From: JBLHOS01 sp047623825
Lineage (GTDB): Bacteria > Pseudomonadota > Alphaproteobacteria > Rhodobacterales > Rhodobacteraceae
Direction of reading: 5' to 3'
Length of the DNA stretch: 33,013 nucleotides
NCBI GenBank assembly: GCA_047623825.1
Contig: JBLHOS010000027.1
Span: forward strand, 1 to 33,013
The notes beneath the pieces are model-generated. The model was not told the DNA's origin and did no database searches. It saw only the letters and a program-made list of their open reading frames with translations. A program made the position numbers and the translations under genes. Shown here one piece after another: positions 8,797-15,845 of the stretch. Position 1 is the stretch's first letter, and each line of letters opens with the position of its first letter.

Positions 8797-9210
8797 TCAG
8801 ACCGCGGTAAAGGTCAGCTCACCCGCTGACGCCATCGACATTTCGTAGTTTGCCTCACCATTATGATTGCCCGCGTATTCGATGGATGTGATCTGAAAAG
8901 CGCCTTCCACAATCCCAAAATTGGGAATGATGACCTGAAAGTCAGGCACTTCAGCGTCAAAGAAAATCTGCCTGGCGCGTTCATCTGTCGCCTCGTCGCG
9001 GAACACACCAGACCCGCTGATTGCTGCTGATTTTACGCCTGCACCACCCAGCAATTCGCGCCAGCCGCCTTGGCTTTCAAGGCTGGTCACATCGACCGTT
9101 TCGGTATTGAAGCTCAACCGCGATGCGCGCAGGCCGGCCAGCGTCTGAAAGACGCCTTGTCCATCCAGATCGACCTTAATCAAAAGATCTTTGCCATTTT
9201 GGGCTGTCAT
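8797..9210 (-). CDS. GTA major tail (tube) protein (orfg9)
   Basis: The 137-residue protein resembles the TP901-1 / GTA major tail protein family: GKDLLIKVDLDGQGVFQTLAG near the N-terminus, VDVTSLESQGGWRELLGGAG, and QITSIEYAGNHNGEANYEM near the end. Copies of it stack into the tail tube. I chose the ATG at 9210 because GGAG lies 6 bases upstream. An in-frame TTG at 9222 would place the start upstream of that ribosome binding site. The gap to orfg8 is 39 bases, one of the few real gaps in the cluster. Expression of this abundant protein probably needs its own good ribosome binding site. Confidence 0.93.
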   Translation of the reverse strand: MTAQNGKDLLIKVDLDGQGVFQTLAGLRASRLSFNTETVDVTSLESQGGWRELLGGAGVKSAAISGSGVFRDEATDERARQIFFDAEVPDFQVIIPNFGIVEGAFQITSIEYAGNHNGEANYEMSMASAGELTFTAV

Positions 9211-9249
9211 GTCTATCTCCAATTAAATCATAGTGTTATGTGGTGACAT

Positions 9250-9660
9250 TCAGGAAATCGTCTCATCGACAAGAGCCCGAAACGTGATCTCTAATTGGCG
9301 TTCGCCGCTATTGCGGCGCGCCCGTGCCTTCAAAAATTCAAGGCTGATCAGATGGCCTCGGCTTAGGGGTAGGTCTGCGCCATCCAAAATGTCAGACAGC
9401 GCTGTGGCAACCGTCTTGGCCGCCTGAAACCCGGCACCTGTCGTGTGGACCACGACAACCAGATCATGCTGCGCTCCATGGCCAGTTTTGTCTGACCTGT
9501 CGCGTACCGTCTCAGTCCCGAGGCTCACATAAAGAGATGGCAGCGCTCCCGACGGCAGCGCGTCATAGACTGCGCCTGATACCAACGTGTTGAAGGCAAC
9601 ATCGGCCTGCAACGCGCCATAAACTGCCGCCTGAAGCGCGGCCGACATGGCATAACTCAT
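9250..9660 (-). CDS. GTA tail terminator-type protein, DUF3168 (orfg8)
   Basis: This 136-residue DUF3168 protein begins with AALQAAVYGALQADVAF and has YDALPSGALPSLYVSLG and LSRGHLISLEFLKARARR, all usual for the family. In phages and RcGTA it caps the tail tube where it meets the head completion ring. The ATG at 9660 has AGGAGG 7 bases upstream and overlaps the orfg7 stop by 4 bases. An in-frame ATG four codons later would lie further from that site. The ending (TFRALVDETIS) is family-like, so the protein is complete. Confidence 0.92.
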   Translation of the reverse strand: MSYAMSAALQAAVYGALQADVAFNTLVSGAVYDALPSGALPSLYVSLGTETVRDRSDKTGHGAQHDLVVVVHTTGAGFQAAKTVATALSDILDGADLPLSRGHLISLEFLKARARRNSGERQLEITFRALVDETIS

Positions 9661-9998
9661 AACCCTGCCTCCTCATGCGAATAGCAGACCAGATAGCGCC
9701 CACTTCGATTGCTTTCGGTCACTGCCGCGATTTCAAAAACTCGGGCGCCATCACGAAACCGTTGGCCTGGAACAGGCCGGGATGGGGCACCCACGCGAGC
9801 CGACCTGACAAAAATCCGATATGCGATGCGCGATTTAGATCCCGCCTGCATCGCAACTTCACGCCCAGATCCAGCGCGCAATTCGGCCCAAATATGTCCC
9901 AAGGGTTCCCAGGTTTCGCTAAACCCTCCCGCACCGTCTGGCAGGCGGACTGCCGCCTCCAAAGTCAGCTGCCTATTTAGATCAGGAGCGGCACTCAT
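9657..9998 (-). CDS. GTA head closure / head-tail adaptor protein (orfg7)
   Basis: The 113-residue protein has the phage head-tail joining family features: LNRQLTLEAAVRLPDGAGG, ETWEPLGHIWAELRAG, and YRIFVRSARVGAPSRP. It is expected to form the ring that closes the head and receives the tail. It overlaps orfg6 by 4 bases and orfg8 by 4 bases. No strong Shine-Dalgarno is seen, so translation likely couples to orfg6. The Gly-Arg-Tyr-Leu ending (RSGRYLVCYSHEE) is close to other GTA copies. Confidence 0.9.
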   Translation of the reverse strand: MSAAPDLNRQLTLEAAVRLPDGAGGFSETWEPLGHIWAELRAGSGREVAMQAGSKSRIAYRIFVRSARVGAPSRPVPGQRFRDGARVFEIAAVTESNRSGRYLVCYSHEEAGL

Positions 9999-10582
9999 TG
10001 GCTGACACCACGCAAACGCACGCTTCGATAGGGCTCAATCAACAGACTGACACCGCATGGCACCCCCCCCGTTTCAAGATCTGTACCCTCATAGAACGCC
10101 GCCGCCTGAAGTAAGACCGCTTGGCGTAAATCGGCTGGAACCCCGTGCCAATCTATCGAGAATCCAGCCTCCATCTCTATCTCAAGACTGCCGTTATGCG
10201 TCGGATTTGGTAGCGAACGACCTACTGACACAACCGCCGGGCGGTGGTCATCCCGACGCAGACCATAACTTTCAACCGGCACCAACGTTTCCGTCCCGTT
10301 GACAGAGATCACCCTGATGCTGTCAATTTGCTGCACGGGCGCAATCGGCAAAGCCTGCTCAGAACTCGAATGCCAATGGCTCAACCTCCAAAGAAACTGA
10401 CGCCGATAAATTGCTTTGCCAATCCGGGCCTCGATCGCCGATAACGCAGCGCGCAGATGCCCTTCCAGGATAACATCCTGGCTGCCATCATCTGCAAAGC
10501 CCGAGGATAATCTTAGGTGTTCCGTAAGCTCGGCCACTGGCAAACTAGCACTGGCGACCGAGGATAATTCAACCATCATCAT
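9995..10582 (-). CDS. GTA head-tail connector protein (orfg6)
   Basis: The 195-residue protein belongs to the phage connector (gp6-like, phiE125 gp8-like) family. Its N-terminal helix pair includes VAELTEHLRLSSGFADDGSQ and LRAALSAIEARIGKAIYRR, and the end reads IEPYRSVRLRG. It should form the adaptor ring below the portal. The start has three ATG codons in a row (10582, 10579, 10576), with GGAG 8 bases before the first, so the exact start may vary by one or two residues. It is separated from the capsid gene by 149 bases that contain a strong hairpin, unlike the tight spacing elsewhere in the cluster. Confidence 0.9.
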   Translation of the reverse strand: MMMVELSSVASASLPVAELTEHLRLSSGFADDGSQDVILEGHLRAALSAIEARIGKAIYRRQFLWRLSHWHSSSEQALPIAPVQQIDSIRVISVNGTETLVPVESYGLRRDDHRPAVVSVGRSLPNPTHNGSLEIEMEAGFSIDWHGVPADLRQAVLLQAAAFYEGTDLETGGVPCGVSLLIEPYRSVRLRGVSQ

Positions 10583-10731
10583 ATTCGTTTCTCCACGAAA
10601 ACTACCTCAACAGATGTGTTGGCGCGACCCATCCCTGCGCCGCTCGGGCGGAGGATATGCTGGAAAACGCCAAGACAGGTCGCGCCGGCCCGCCCCCTTT
10701 CGAGGGCGAGTCCTTTGATCGCAACGCAGTC
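10583..10731 (-). other. In-frame 50-codon open extension after the capsid stop
   Basis: The capsid gene ends with TAA at 10732. The same frame then stays open for 50 codons to a TGA that overlaps the first orfg6 ATG. The translated text looks protein-like (CLGVFQHILRPSGAG, then NTSVEVVFVEKRI). The only ATG in it would give a 17-residue peptide. It could be chance, a read-through tail of the capsid, or the remains of an orfg5.1. No Shine-Dalgarno supports an independent start, so I do not call a gene. Confidence 0.3.
10689..10710 (-). other. GNRA-tetraloop hairpin between capsid and connector genes
   Basis: On the transcribed strand, CTCGCCCTC and GGGGGCGGG pair over 9 bp (two G-U pairs) around a GAAA loop. 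The hairpin lies about 22 bases after the capsid stop codon. No T-run follows, so it is not a standard intrinsic terminator. A stable hairpin here could protect the 3' end of an orfg1-g5 message or slow polymerase, letting capsid outnumber connector. That role is inferred. Confidence 0.6.
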
Positions 10732-11937
10732 TTACGCGATTGCGAATTTCAACAATTTGATAGCTGCAAAGTCACTGACATCCCCACCAACCCGCTTAGT
10801 GGCATAAAATAGAACATGGGGTTTGGCGCTGAATGGATCGCGCAGAACACGCAGATCAGGGCGCTCTGCGATCGTGTAGCCTGCGCCAAAGTCACCAAAG
10901 GCAATTGCCATGGCATCCGTTGCGATGTCCGGCATATCTTCTGCGATCAGCACGGGATAACCCATCAGACGCGCGGGCTCTCCTGCGGCCAGACCGTCCG
11001 ACCACAAAAAGCGGCCATCAGCGTCCTTCATTTTGCGCACGGCACCTGCCGTTTTTGAATTCATCACAAAGGCAGCGTTTGCGCGATATCGGGCACCAAG
11101 GGCATAAACCAGATCAACAACTGCATCACTTGGGTTTACATCAGCGAAATCGCCGTCCTTGCCAGATGTCACATAACCTAACGTGCCCCAGCTCCAGCCA
11201 GTGTTGTCAGATGTGCTGTGGGTCAAAAAGCCTTTTGGCTTGTCGATACCATCACCCGCAATGAACGCCATCGCTTCGGCCCGAGAGAACTTGTCGGCAA
11301 TCCGGCTCGCCAACCAACCCTCAATGTCGAAGGCAGCATCATCCAGCAGCCGCTGAGATGCTTTTGGCAAGGCCGACAACTCATGCAATTGAATGCTGAT
11401 ACGCTCAATCTGCGGACCGTCAGTTTCGGTCACTGTCGCTGTTTCAGTGGCCCAACCTGCACCCACATCCGTGTGGTCAACCAGCACGTCATACGACGAT
11501 GCCTCAACATTCACGACACTGGCAACGGAGCGCAGCGAGGCCGCAGAATGCAGCACACCCAAGATCTGATCTGCGGTCTGGGGATCAACCAGAAACCCAC
11601 CTTCAGCGTTGACGGCAGTGTTCAAGCCCTTGTGCTCCAGCTCAAGGCCACGCAGCGCGTCGTCATCGCCGCAGCGCAGATAGATCGAAAGCGCTTTCTT
11701 GTGAGGCGCGCCTTCATCAGTCACCGCAGACAATGCGGGACGGTAAGCAGTCATTGTTTTGGTTTTCAACATGGTAATACGCTCGTCCTGTTTTTGAAGC
11801 TTTACTTGCATTTCGCTTTGAAATTCGCTGAATTCATTGAAAAATCCAGCCAGTGAGGATTTCACATCTAACGCCAGATCTTGGCCTTCGGGCACACCGC
11901 CCCCGGCCCCAGACTTTGTCTTAGTCTCGGTCATCAT
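10732..11937 (-). CDS. GTA major capsid protein, HK97 fold (orfg5)
   Basis: This 401-residue HK97-type capsid protein forms the GTA head shell. Residues 1-103 look like the scaffold domain, with a coiled-coil segment FNEFSEFQSEMQVKLQKQDE (33-52). The mature protein probably starts near GLNTAVNAEGGFLVDP (residue 104 on) after cleavage by the orfg4 protease. Later motifs VVNVEASSYDVLVDH, AMAFIAGDGIDKPKGFL and MNSKTAGAVRKMKDADGRF are usual for GTA capsids. Two ATGs compete (11937 and 11934); AGGA is better spaced for the second. The gene lies 30 bases after orfg4 and is followed by a hairpin. The cleavage site is inferred from the family. Confidence 0.95.
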   Translation of the reverse strand: MMTETKTKSGAGGGVPEGQDLALDVKSSLAGFFNEFSEFQSEMQVKLQKQDERITMLKTKTMTAYRPALSAVTDEGAPHKKALSIYLRCGDDDALRGLELEHKGLNTAVNAEGGFLVDPQTADQILGVLHSAASLRSVASVVNVEASSYDVLVDHTDVGAGWATETATVTETDGPQIERISIQLHELSALPKASQRLLDDAAFDIEGWLASRIADKFSRAEAMAFIAGDGIDKPKGFLTHSTSDNTGWSWGTLGYVTSGKDGDFADVNPSDAVVDLVYALGARYRANAAFVMNSKTAGAVRKMKDADGRFLWSDGLAAGEPARLMGYPVLIAEDMPDIATDAMAIAFGDFGAGYTIAERPDLRVLRDPFSAKPHVLFYATKRVGGDVSDFAAIKLLKFAIA

Positions 11938-11967
11938 TTGGTCCTGACTATTGAGGGTTTGGGCGGG

Positions 11968-12531
11968 TTAACGAGCCGCCAGTTTTTGGCGCGCGGTATC
12001 GAAGGCACGCGCCATCTCTTGCAAGATATCGCCGCTTTTGGCCTCTCGGCCGCCGGCGTCCACTCTTGCTTGCGGCAACATTGGAAACGTCACCAAGGAC
12101 ACTTCCCAAAGCTCCACCTCTGTCAGGAGCCTGCGCCCCTGATCATCTTTCGTGGCCCGCAGCGTGCGGTAACCGATCGACAATCCATCGATGGCACCCG
12201 CCTCAATCAGGGCTGCGGCCTCTCGGCCTTTAGCCACGGTGTCCAGCAGGCGACCCTTGACCCAAAGGCCGCGGGCATCCTCGCGCACTTCATCCCAGAT
12301 CCCGATCGGATGGGCCGGGTCGTGCTGCCACAGCATCTTGACGTTGCGCTTGGCCTGCGAAAGCCCTTTCAGGCTGCGCTGGTAGGCACCCTGCTGCACC
12401 ACATCACCACTTTGGTCACAGGCCCCAAACAGGCTTGCATAACCTTCGATCACGTGGCCATCGCTGACCGTAAGCGCCTCATCAAACTGGCAAAACTTGG
12501 TCTCAAGCCTTGCATCTGTTCTTACCGTCAT
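11968..12531 (-). CDS. GTA prohead protease, HK97 family (orfg4)
   Basis: This 187-residue U35/HK97-type serine protease trims the capsid scaffold during head maturation. Expected catalytic residues are visible: His70 in LWQHDPAHPIG, Ser118 in AIDGLSIGY, and Glu143 in LWEVSLVTFP. The start has GGAG 7 bases upstream and lies 12 bases after orfg3.5. The protein is of normal size and ends in a basic Ala-rich helix. It acts on the product of the next gene, orfg5. Confidence 0.95.
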   Translation of the reverse strand: MTVRTDARLETKFCQFDEALTVSDGHVIEGYASLFGACDQSGDVVQQGAYQRSLKGLSQAKRNVKMLWQHDPAHPIGIWDEVREDARGLWVKGRLLDTVAKGREAAALIEAGAIDGLSIGYRTLRATKDDQGRRLLTEVELWEVSLVTFPMLPQARVDAGGREAKSGDILQEMARAFDTARQKLAAR

Positions 12532-12543
12532 AGGTCTCTCCTA

Positions 12544-12786
12544 TTACATGCCGCTGATCTGGATCAGCTCTTTGATACCTTGGGCCAACACCACGCTGAC
12601 TACGCCAAAAACCGCCAGCCACAGCCGCCGCTCCAGACGCTCTAATGCGGTCTCTATCCCTTGCAGGCGAAAAGCCAGCGCATGCCAGCGTTCCTCAGCG
12701 ACCCGTTCATTAGCCTCAATCCGGGCAGAAGCTGCGTTGAACGGATCGTATAAAAACCGCGAGCCGCCGACCTCGCGCGCGCTCAT
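12544..12786 (-). CDS. Small GTA protein orfg3.5 with a C-terminal membrane segment
   Basis: The 80-residue protein has a charged helical N-terminal half (ASARIEANERVAEERW, then GIETALERLERR) and one hydrophobic segment near residues 56-69 (WLAVFGVVSVVLAQ). This matches the conserved small gene between portal and protease in Rhodobacterales GTAs. Its function is not established. It overlaps the portal stop by 4 bases. Some phages have a holin-like or chaperone protein here, but nothing in the sequence decides this. Confidence 0.85.
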   Translation of the reverse strand: MSAREVGGSRFLYDPFNAASARIEANERVAEERWHALAFRLQGIETALERLERRLWLAVFGVVSVVLAQGIKELIQISGM

Positions 12787-13952
12787 GCATCCTCTGCCAG
12801 TTTCGGCAGACCCAGCATCGAACGCTTTTCCTCTGGCGTCAGGAAATCCGCCTCAGCCACTCGGCGCCATTGTGCATCCCGCTCAACTGACAGTGCCGAA
12901 ACCTGGTCCATATCGGGGCGTAGCTCGACTACCTCACCGCTAAACCCTGACAGCCAGTGTGATATCGAGGACAACACTTTGCTAGCCATCGGCAGTACGG
13001 TCAGCCTGTAGAACGCGCGATTGGCCTCAGCGTAATTGGAGTAGGTCGCGTCGCCCGGGATCCCCAGCAGCATCGGCGGCACTCCAAATGCCAGCGCAAT
13101 CTCACGCGCAGCAGCCTCCTTGGTTTTCTGGAACTCCATATCTGATGGGCTAAAGCCCATCGGCTTCCAATCCAGCCCCCCCTCCAGCAGCATCGGGCGA
13201 CCGGCATTGCGCGCGCCCTGATGATGGCTTTCCATCTCAGATTGAAGCCGGTCGAACTGATCTTGCGTCATAGAGCCTGATCCGTCCGCCCCCCGGTACA
13301 CAATCGCACCAGACGGGCGTGCGGCATTATCCAGCAGACCCTTTGACCAACGCGACGCCGCGTTGTGCACGTCGATTGCTGTGGCTGCAGCCTGCATTGG
13401 CGACAATCCGTAATGGTCATCTTGCGGATGAAAACTGCGGATATGGCAAATTGGGCTGATGCCTTGCGCATTGAACCGATGCTTTTTTGAGCCAACCGTA
13501 TAGTCATAAGCGGCCGGCCAACCGTCGGCTCCTGGCACCAGGCTCATCCGGTCAGACCTTAGAACATGAAGCTCTTGCGGCGCGCCCTCTTCAGGGCTGA
13601 CAGCCTCCAGATACGCGTTACCACTCAGCAGCAACTGCGCATACAACGCCTCCAGCAACTCTGCACGCGCCTGACCCGCATTGGGCCGTGACATCAGGCT
13701 GATCACTGGGTGCACATCGTAGCGCCGGTCGGTGTCTTGCAACAAGATCGGCAACGCCGCCGCCGCCTCAGCAATCATTTTGACCGATCGGAACCCAACG
13801 GGATTACCGCTAAACCCGACCTTTATTAATGAAACCGTATCTCTGGGGCTCCACGCTACTCTTCCAGAGCTTTGATAGGCAATTACCGGCCCTGTGGCCG
13901 AGGCTTTGACCTCCGCCACAGGAACCTCCTTGCGAAACAACTCAAACACCAT
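12783..13952 (-). CDS. GTA portal protein, HK97 family (orfg3)
   Basis: The 389-residue portal protein forms the dodecameric DNA gate at one head vertex and docks the terminase. Family features include KMIAEAAAALPILLQ, ELLEALYAQLLLSGNAYLE, and FQKTKEAAAREIALAFGVPP followed by GIPGDATYSNYAEANRAFY. The frame is open to an ATG at 13973 and another at 13958. I chose 13952 because GAGGAG lies 8 bases upstream of it, while it is too close to or downstream of the others. The gene is preceded by a terminator-like structure (13975-14030), so its expression may be limited relative to the terminase genes. Confidence 0.94.
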   Translation of the reverse strand: MVFELFRKEVPVAEVKASATGPVIAYQSSGRVAWSPRDTVSLIKVGFSGNPVGFRSVKMIAEAAAALPILLQDTDRRYDVHPVISLMSRPNAGQARAELLEALYAQLLLSGNAYLEAVSPEEGAPQELHVLRSDRMSLVPGADGWPAAYDYTVGSKKHRFNAQGISPICHIRSFHPQDDHYGLSPMQAAATAIDVHNAASRWSKGLLDNAARPSGAIVYRGADGSGSMTQDQFDRLQSEMESHHQGARNAGRPMLLEGGLDWKPMGFSPSDMEFQKTKEAAAREIALAFGVPPMLLGIPGDATYSNYAEANRAFYRLTVLPMASKVLSSISHWLSGFSGEVVELRPDMDQVSALSVERDAQWRRVAEADFLTPEEKRSMLGLPKLAEDA

Positions 13953-13974
13953 CCGCATTTCTCCTCGGTCCATG

Positions 13975-14030
13975 AAAAAGGGCGCCCCGCTAATGCGTTG
14001 ACGCCCGTTCAGGGCGGATGAGCGCCCCTT
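13975..14030 (-). terminator. Terminator-like structure between terminase and portal genes
   Basis: On the transcribed strand, AAGGGGCGC (14030-14022) pairs with GCGCCCTTT (13985-13977) over 9 bp, one of them G-U. The enclosed segment has a second stem, CGCCC with GGGCG (14002-14016), and five T residues follow at 13975-13979. This looks like an intrinsic terminator with a branched loop. It lies after orfg2 and just before the portal ribosome binding site, inside the operon. Partial read-through or regulated antitermination is the likely use. No other promoter for orfg3 is obvious. Confidence 0.6.
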
Positions 14031-14043
14031 ATGATCAGTAAAT

Positions 14044-15450
14044 CTAAATTTGTCTCACACGCGGATTTCGATACACGCGCGCCGGAACCAACATGGCCTC
14101 CGTCAACGCCCAAACCAACGCATCCACGCGATCCGGGCTACCCCGGCCTTCATAACCCAGTTGGGTCATCCGGCACATCTCGTCTTCGAGTGCAGAAAAC
14201 GTCCCACAATGCGCAACACGTCCTTGCTCATAGAGGGCCGCCACAGGCTCAGCGCGCGCTACTTTTCCACGCGACGCCCGAACCGCCTTGTAGTTGATCA
14301 GCGGATCGATCGAGCGGACGATCTCTTCGACCAGATCACCACCCTGATTGACCTCCGCCACCATGCAATCAGCCCCATGGCGCGAATAGGCAGCAATCGC
14401 CACCTCAGCCCATTGTTGCGGGCTGACGCCTTGGACTGAACAATCTTCGATCACAACGGCCCGCCATGCGTCTGGTGCGCCTTGCTGGCTTACCGCCACC
14501 GTCACAATTCCGCAGGCATCAGATCCAGCATGCCCCGTAACCGGTGGATCTACCGCCACCACCACACGGGCCCCTTTGGGCACTTCTGTCACTCGGCCTG
14601 CATCCAAATCAGATCGCCGCCACAGTGCCGCCTCAACATCTTCCAGCAATTCGCCGTCCAACTCTTGGCGACCCAATCTTGTGCCACCATAGCGCTCTCG
14701 CACTTCTTGCAAGAAAGACGGTGCCAGAAATGCACGATTTGCCTCGGTGGGCGCACTCGTCATGACAGTACTTTTGCGCCCAATTAAATCCTTCAGGACC
14801 CCAACGTTGCGCGGCGTTGTAGTAACCACTTGCTGGGGATGTTGCCCCAATCGCAGGGCAAATTGCAGCATATCCCAAGTTTGCTCAGCGCGCTTCCATT
14901 TCGCCAGCTCGTCCACCCAAGCTGCATCAAATTGTGGCCCGCGCAGCGCTTCTGGATCATGTGCAGAATAAAGTCGCGCCTCTGCCCCGTTGGGCCACTC
15001 CAACCGCCTCTCACCAGCGACCCATCGTGGCATCCGGTCCGGCGGAGAGCAGGCTAATATCCCACTCTCCCCTTTCACCATAACCGCCAACGCTTGATCA
15101 TATGTCTCACCGACCAAGGCGATGCGCCTCGCCCGCCCCGGTGCGTCTGGTGTCGGGCCTTCGACCATACTGCGGACCCACTCAGCACCGGCGCGCGTCT
15201 TGCCGGCACCGCGCCCGCCCAGGATTACCCAAGTTCGCCAGTCTTCCTCTGGCGCCAATTGGTGCCCCAATGCCCAGAACTCAAATAGATAGGGCAAGGC
15301 TGCCAACGCCTGATCACTCAACCCCTCCAGAAACGCTTCGATCACGTCCGGCGTTTCTGAGGCAAGCCAGGCGGAGGCTGATTTCAGTCCGCGCGGCCTC
15401 AAGGTCAAGTTCTCCGACATCCCGTCGTCCGTCTTTTTGTCGAGTTGCAT
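14044..15450 (-). CDS. GTA terminase large subunit (orfg2)
   Basis: This protein (468 residues from this start) packages DNA into the head using an ATPase and a nuclease domain. Walker A is GGRGAGKT (78-85) and Walker B is the AAWVDE stretch (Asp180-Glu181). The RNase H-like nuclease starts near VVVAVDPPVTG, and GGDLVEEIVRSIDP follows. GTA terminases do not need a phage-specific packaging site. Starts at 15480 (TTG), 15450 (ATG) and 15420 (ATG) are possible. I prefer 15450 because GGAGGAG lies about 10 bases upstream. It overlaps the end of orfg1 by 137 bases, which is unusually long. Confidence 0.92.
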   Translation of the reverse strand: MQLDKKTDDGMSENLTLRPRGLKSASAWLASETPDVIEAFLEGLSDQALAALPYLFEFWALGHQLAPEEDWRTWVILGGRGAGKTRAGAEWVRSMVEGPTPDAPGRARRIALVGETYDQALAVMVKGESGILACSPPDRMPRWVAGERRLEWPNGAEARLYSAHDPEALRGPQFDAAWVDELAKWKRAEQTWDMLQFALRLGQHPQQVVTTTPRNVGVLKDLIGRKSTVMTSAPTEANRAFLAPSFLQEVRERYGGTRLGRQELDGELLEDVEAALWRRSDLDAGRVTEVPKGARVVVAVDPPVTGHAGSDACGIVTVAVSQQGAPDAWRAVVIEDCSVQGVSPQQWAEVAIAAYSRHGADCMVAEVNQGGDLVEEIVRSIDPLINYKAVRASRGKVARAEPVAALYEQGRVAHCGTFSALEDEMCRMTQLGYEGRGSPDRVDALVWALTEAMLVPARVYRNPRVRQI

Positions 15451-15661
15451 CACGGGTTTTCTCCTCCATCGACAACGCAAAATGTAATGCGCCGCTCATG
15501 GCTTTCAGATCCGCAATAAGCTCGGATCCCTTTACGACCTGTTCATTCTTTAACCGGCCAACGGCCTCGCTCAGAACCGTCTGGGCGACGTCGACAACCT
15601 GCATGGCCCGTGCCAGCATACGCTCGGCCCGCTCCAACTCATTTTCCACCAAATATGTCAT
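15314..15661 (-). CDS. GTA small terminase (orfg1)
   Basis: The 115-residue protein matches the position and style of RcGTA gp1: a helical, acidic N-terminal half (TYLVENELERAERMLARAM) and SELIADLKAMSGALHFAL in the middle. Gp1 is the small terminase, which lost specific DNA recognition and helps load host DNA. I chose the ATG at 15661 because GAGGA lies 7 bases upstream. A longer frame to 15709 would start inside a hairpin of the leader. Its last 45 codons overlap orfg2, so the C-terminal tail (EISLRLACLRNAGRDRS) evolves under two-frame constraint. It is the first gene of the GTA operon. Confidence 0.88.
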   Translation of the reverse strand: MTYLVENELERAERMLARAMQVVDVAQTVLSEAVGRLKNEQVVKGSELIADLKAMSGALHFALSMEEKTRDATRQKDGRRDVGELDLEAARTEISLRLACLRNAGRDRSVSGGVE

Positions 15662-15672
15662 TAAAATTTCCT

Positions 15673-15710
15673 CGTGCGATTTCGCATTAATAAGCGAACA
15701 CTGCCGCACG
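15673..15710 (-). promoter_or_regulatory. Nested hairpin next to the orfg1 ribosome binding site
   Basis: On the transcribed strand CGTGCG pairs with CGCACG (6 bp), and inside it TTCGC pairs with GCGAA (5 bp) around an 8-base AT-rich loop. The outer stem ends directly at the GAGGA ribosome binding site of orfg1. This may hide or expose the site and so control GTA translation. The fold is read from the sequence; the role is inferred. Confidence 0.45.
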
Positions 15711-15720
15711 AACGGAAACG

Positions 15721-15751
15721 AAAAAACGACCGCGGACTTTCACCCGGGTCG
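15721..15751 (-). terminator. Terminator-like hairpin with T6 in the GTA leader
   Basis: CGACC and GGTCG (15747-15751 with 15727-15731) form a 5-bp stem that can extend by GG-CC past an internal loop. Six T residues follow directly on the transcribed strand. It lies between the predicted promoter and orfg1. The stem is short, so it would be a weak terminator or an attenuator. Confidence 0.4.
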
Positions 15752-15779
15752 CCTTGCCACTTCTTCCAGCATGTCACAA

Positions 15780-15808
15780 GTTATGCCATGGACCGCTCGC
15801 ACTGTCAA
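15780..15808 (-). promoter_or_regulatory. Promoter of the GTA operon
   Basis: Reading toward orfg1, a perfect -35 box TTGACA (15808-15803) is followed after 17 bases by CATAAC (15785-15780) as the -10 box. Transcription should start near 15773 and give a leader of about 110 bases. A CtrA-type box lies 22 bases upstream of the -35. No other promoter-like pair in the intergenic region is as good. Confidence 0.6.
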
Positions 15809-15830
15809 TAAGTTTATTATTTACAATGAG

Positions 15831-15845
15831 TTAACGCTAACTTAA
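15831..15845. promoter_or_regulatory. CtrA-type box TTAA-N7-TTAA upstream of the GTA operon
   Basis: The sequence TTAACGCTAACTTAA has both TTAA half sites of the CtrA consensus at the exact 7-base spacing. A further TTAACC half site lies at 15861-15866. The only gene starting downstream is orfg1, because mltG ends at 15932. CtrA is a known regulator of GTA production in Rhodobacterales. Its centre is about 65 bases upstream of the predicted start, the place of an upstream activator. Confidence 0.6.

Noticed and set aside
11881..12645. Plus-strand frame of 254 codons opposite orfg4
   Set aside because: It is the antisense shadow of the prohead protease, whose catalytic residues are all present on the minus strand.
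1044..15661. Ordinary temperate prophage
   Set aside because: No integrase, repressor, replication or lysis genes and no attachment sites; gene order and placement match the GTA cluster.
15102..15845. Plus-strand frame of 247 codons over orfg1/orfg2 and the GTA control region
   Set aside because: It is antisense to two recognised genes, its translation is Arg/Ser-rich without motifs, and it runs through the promoter region.
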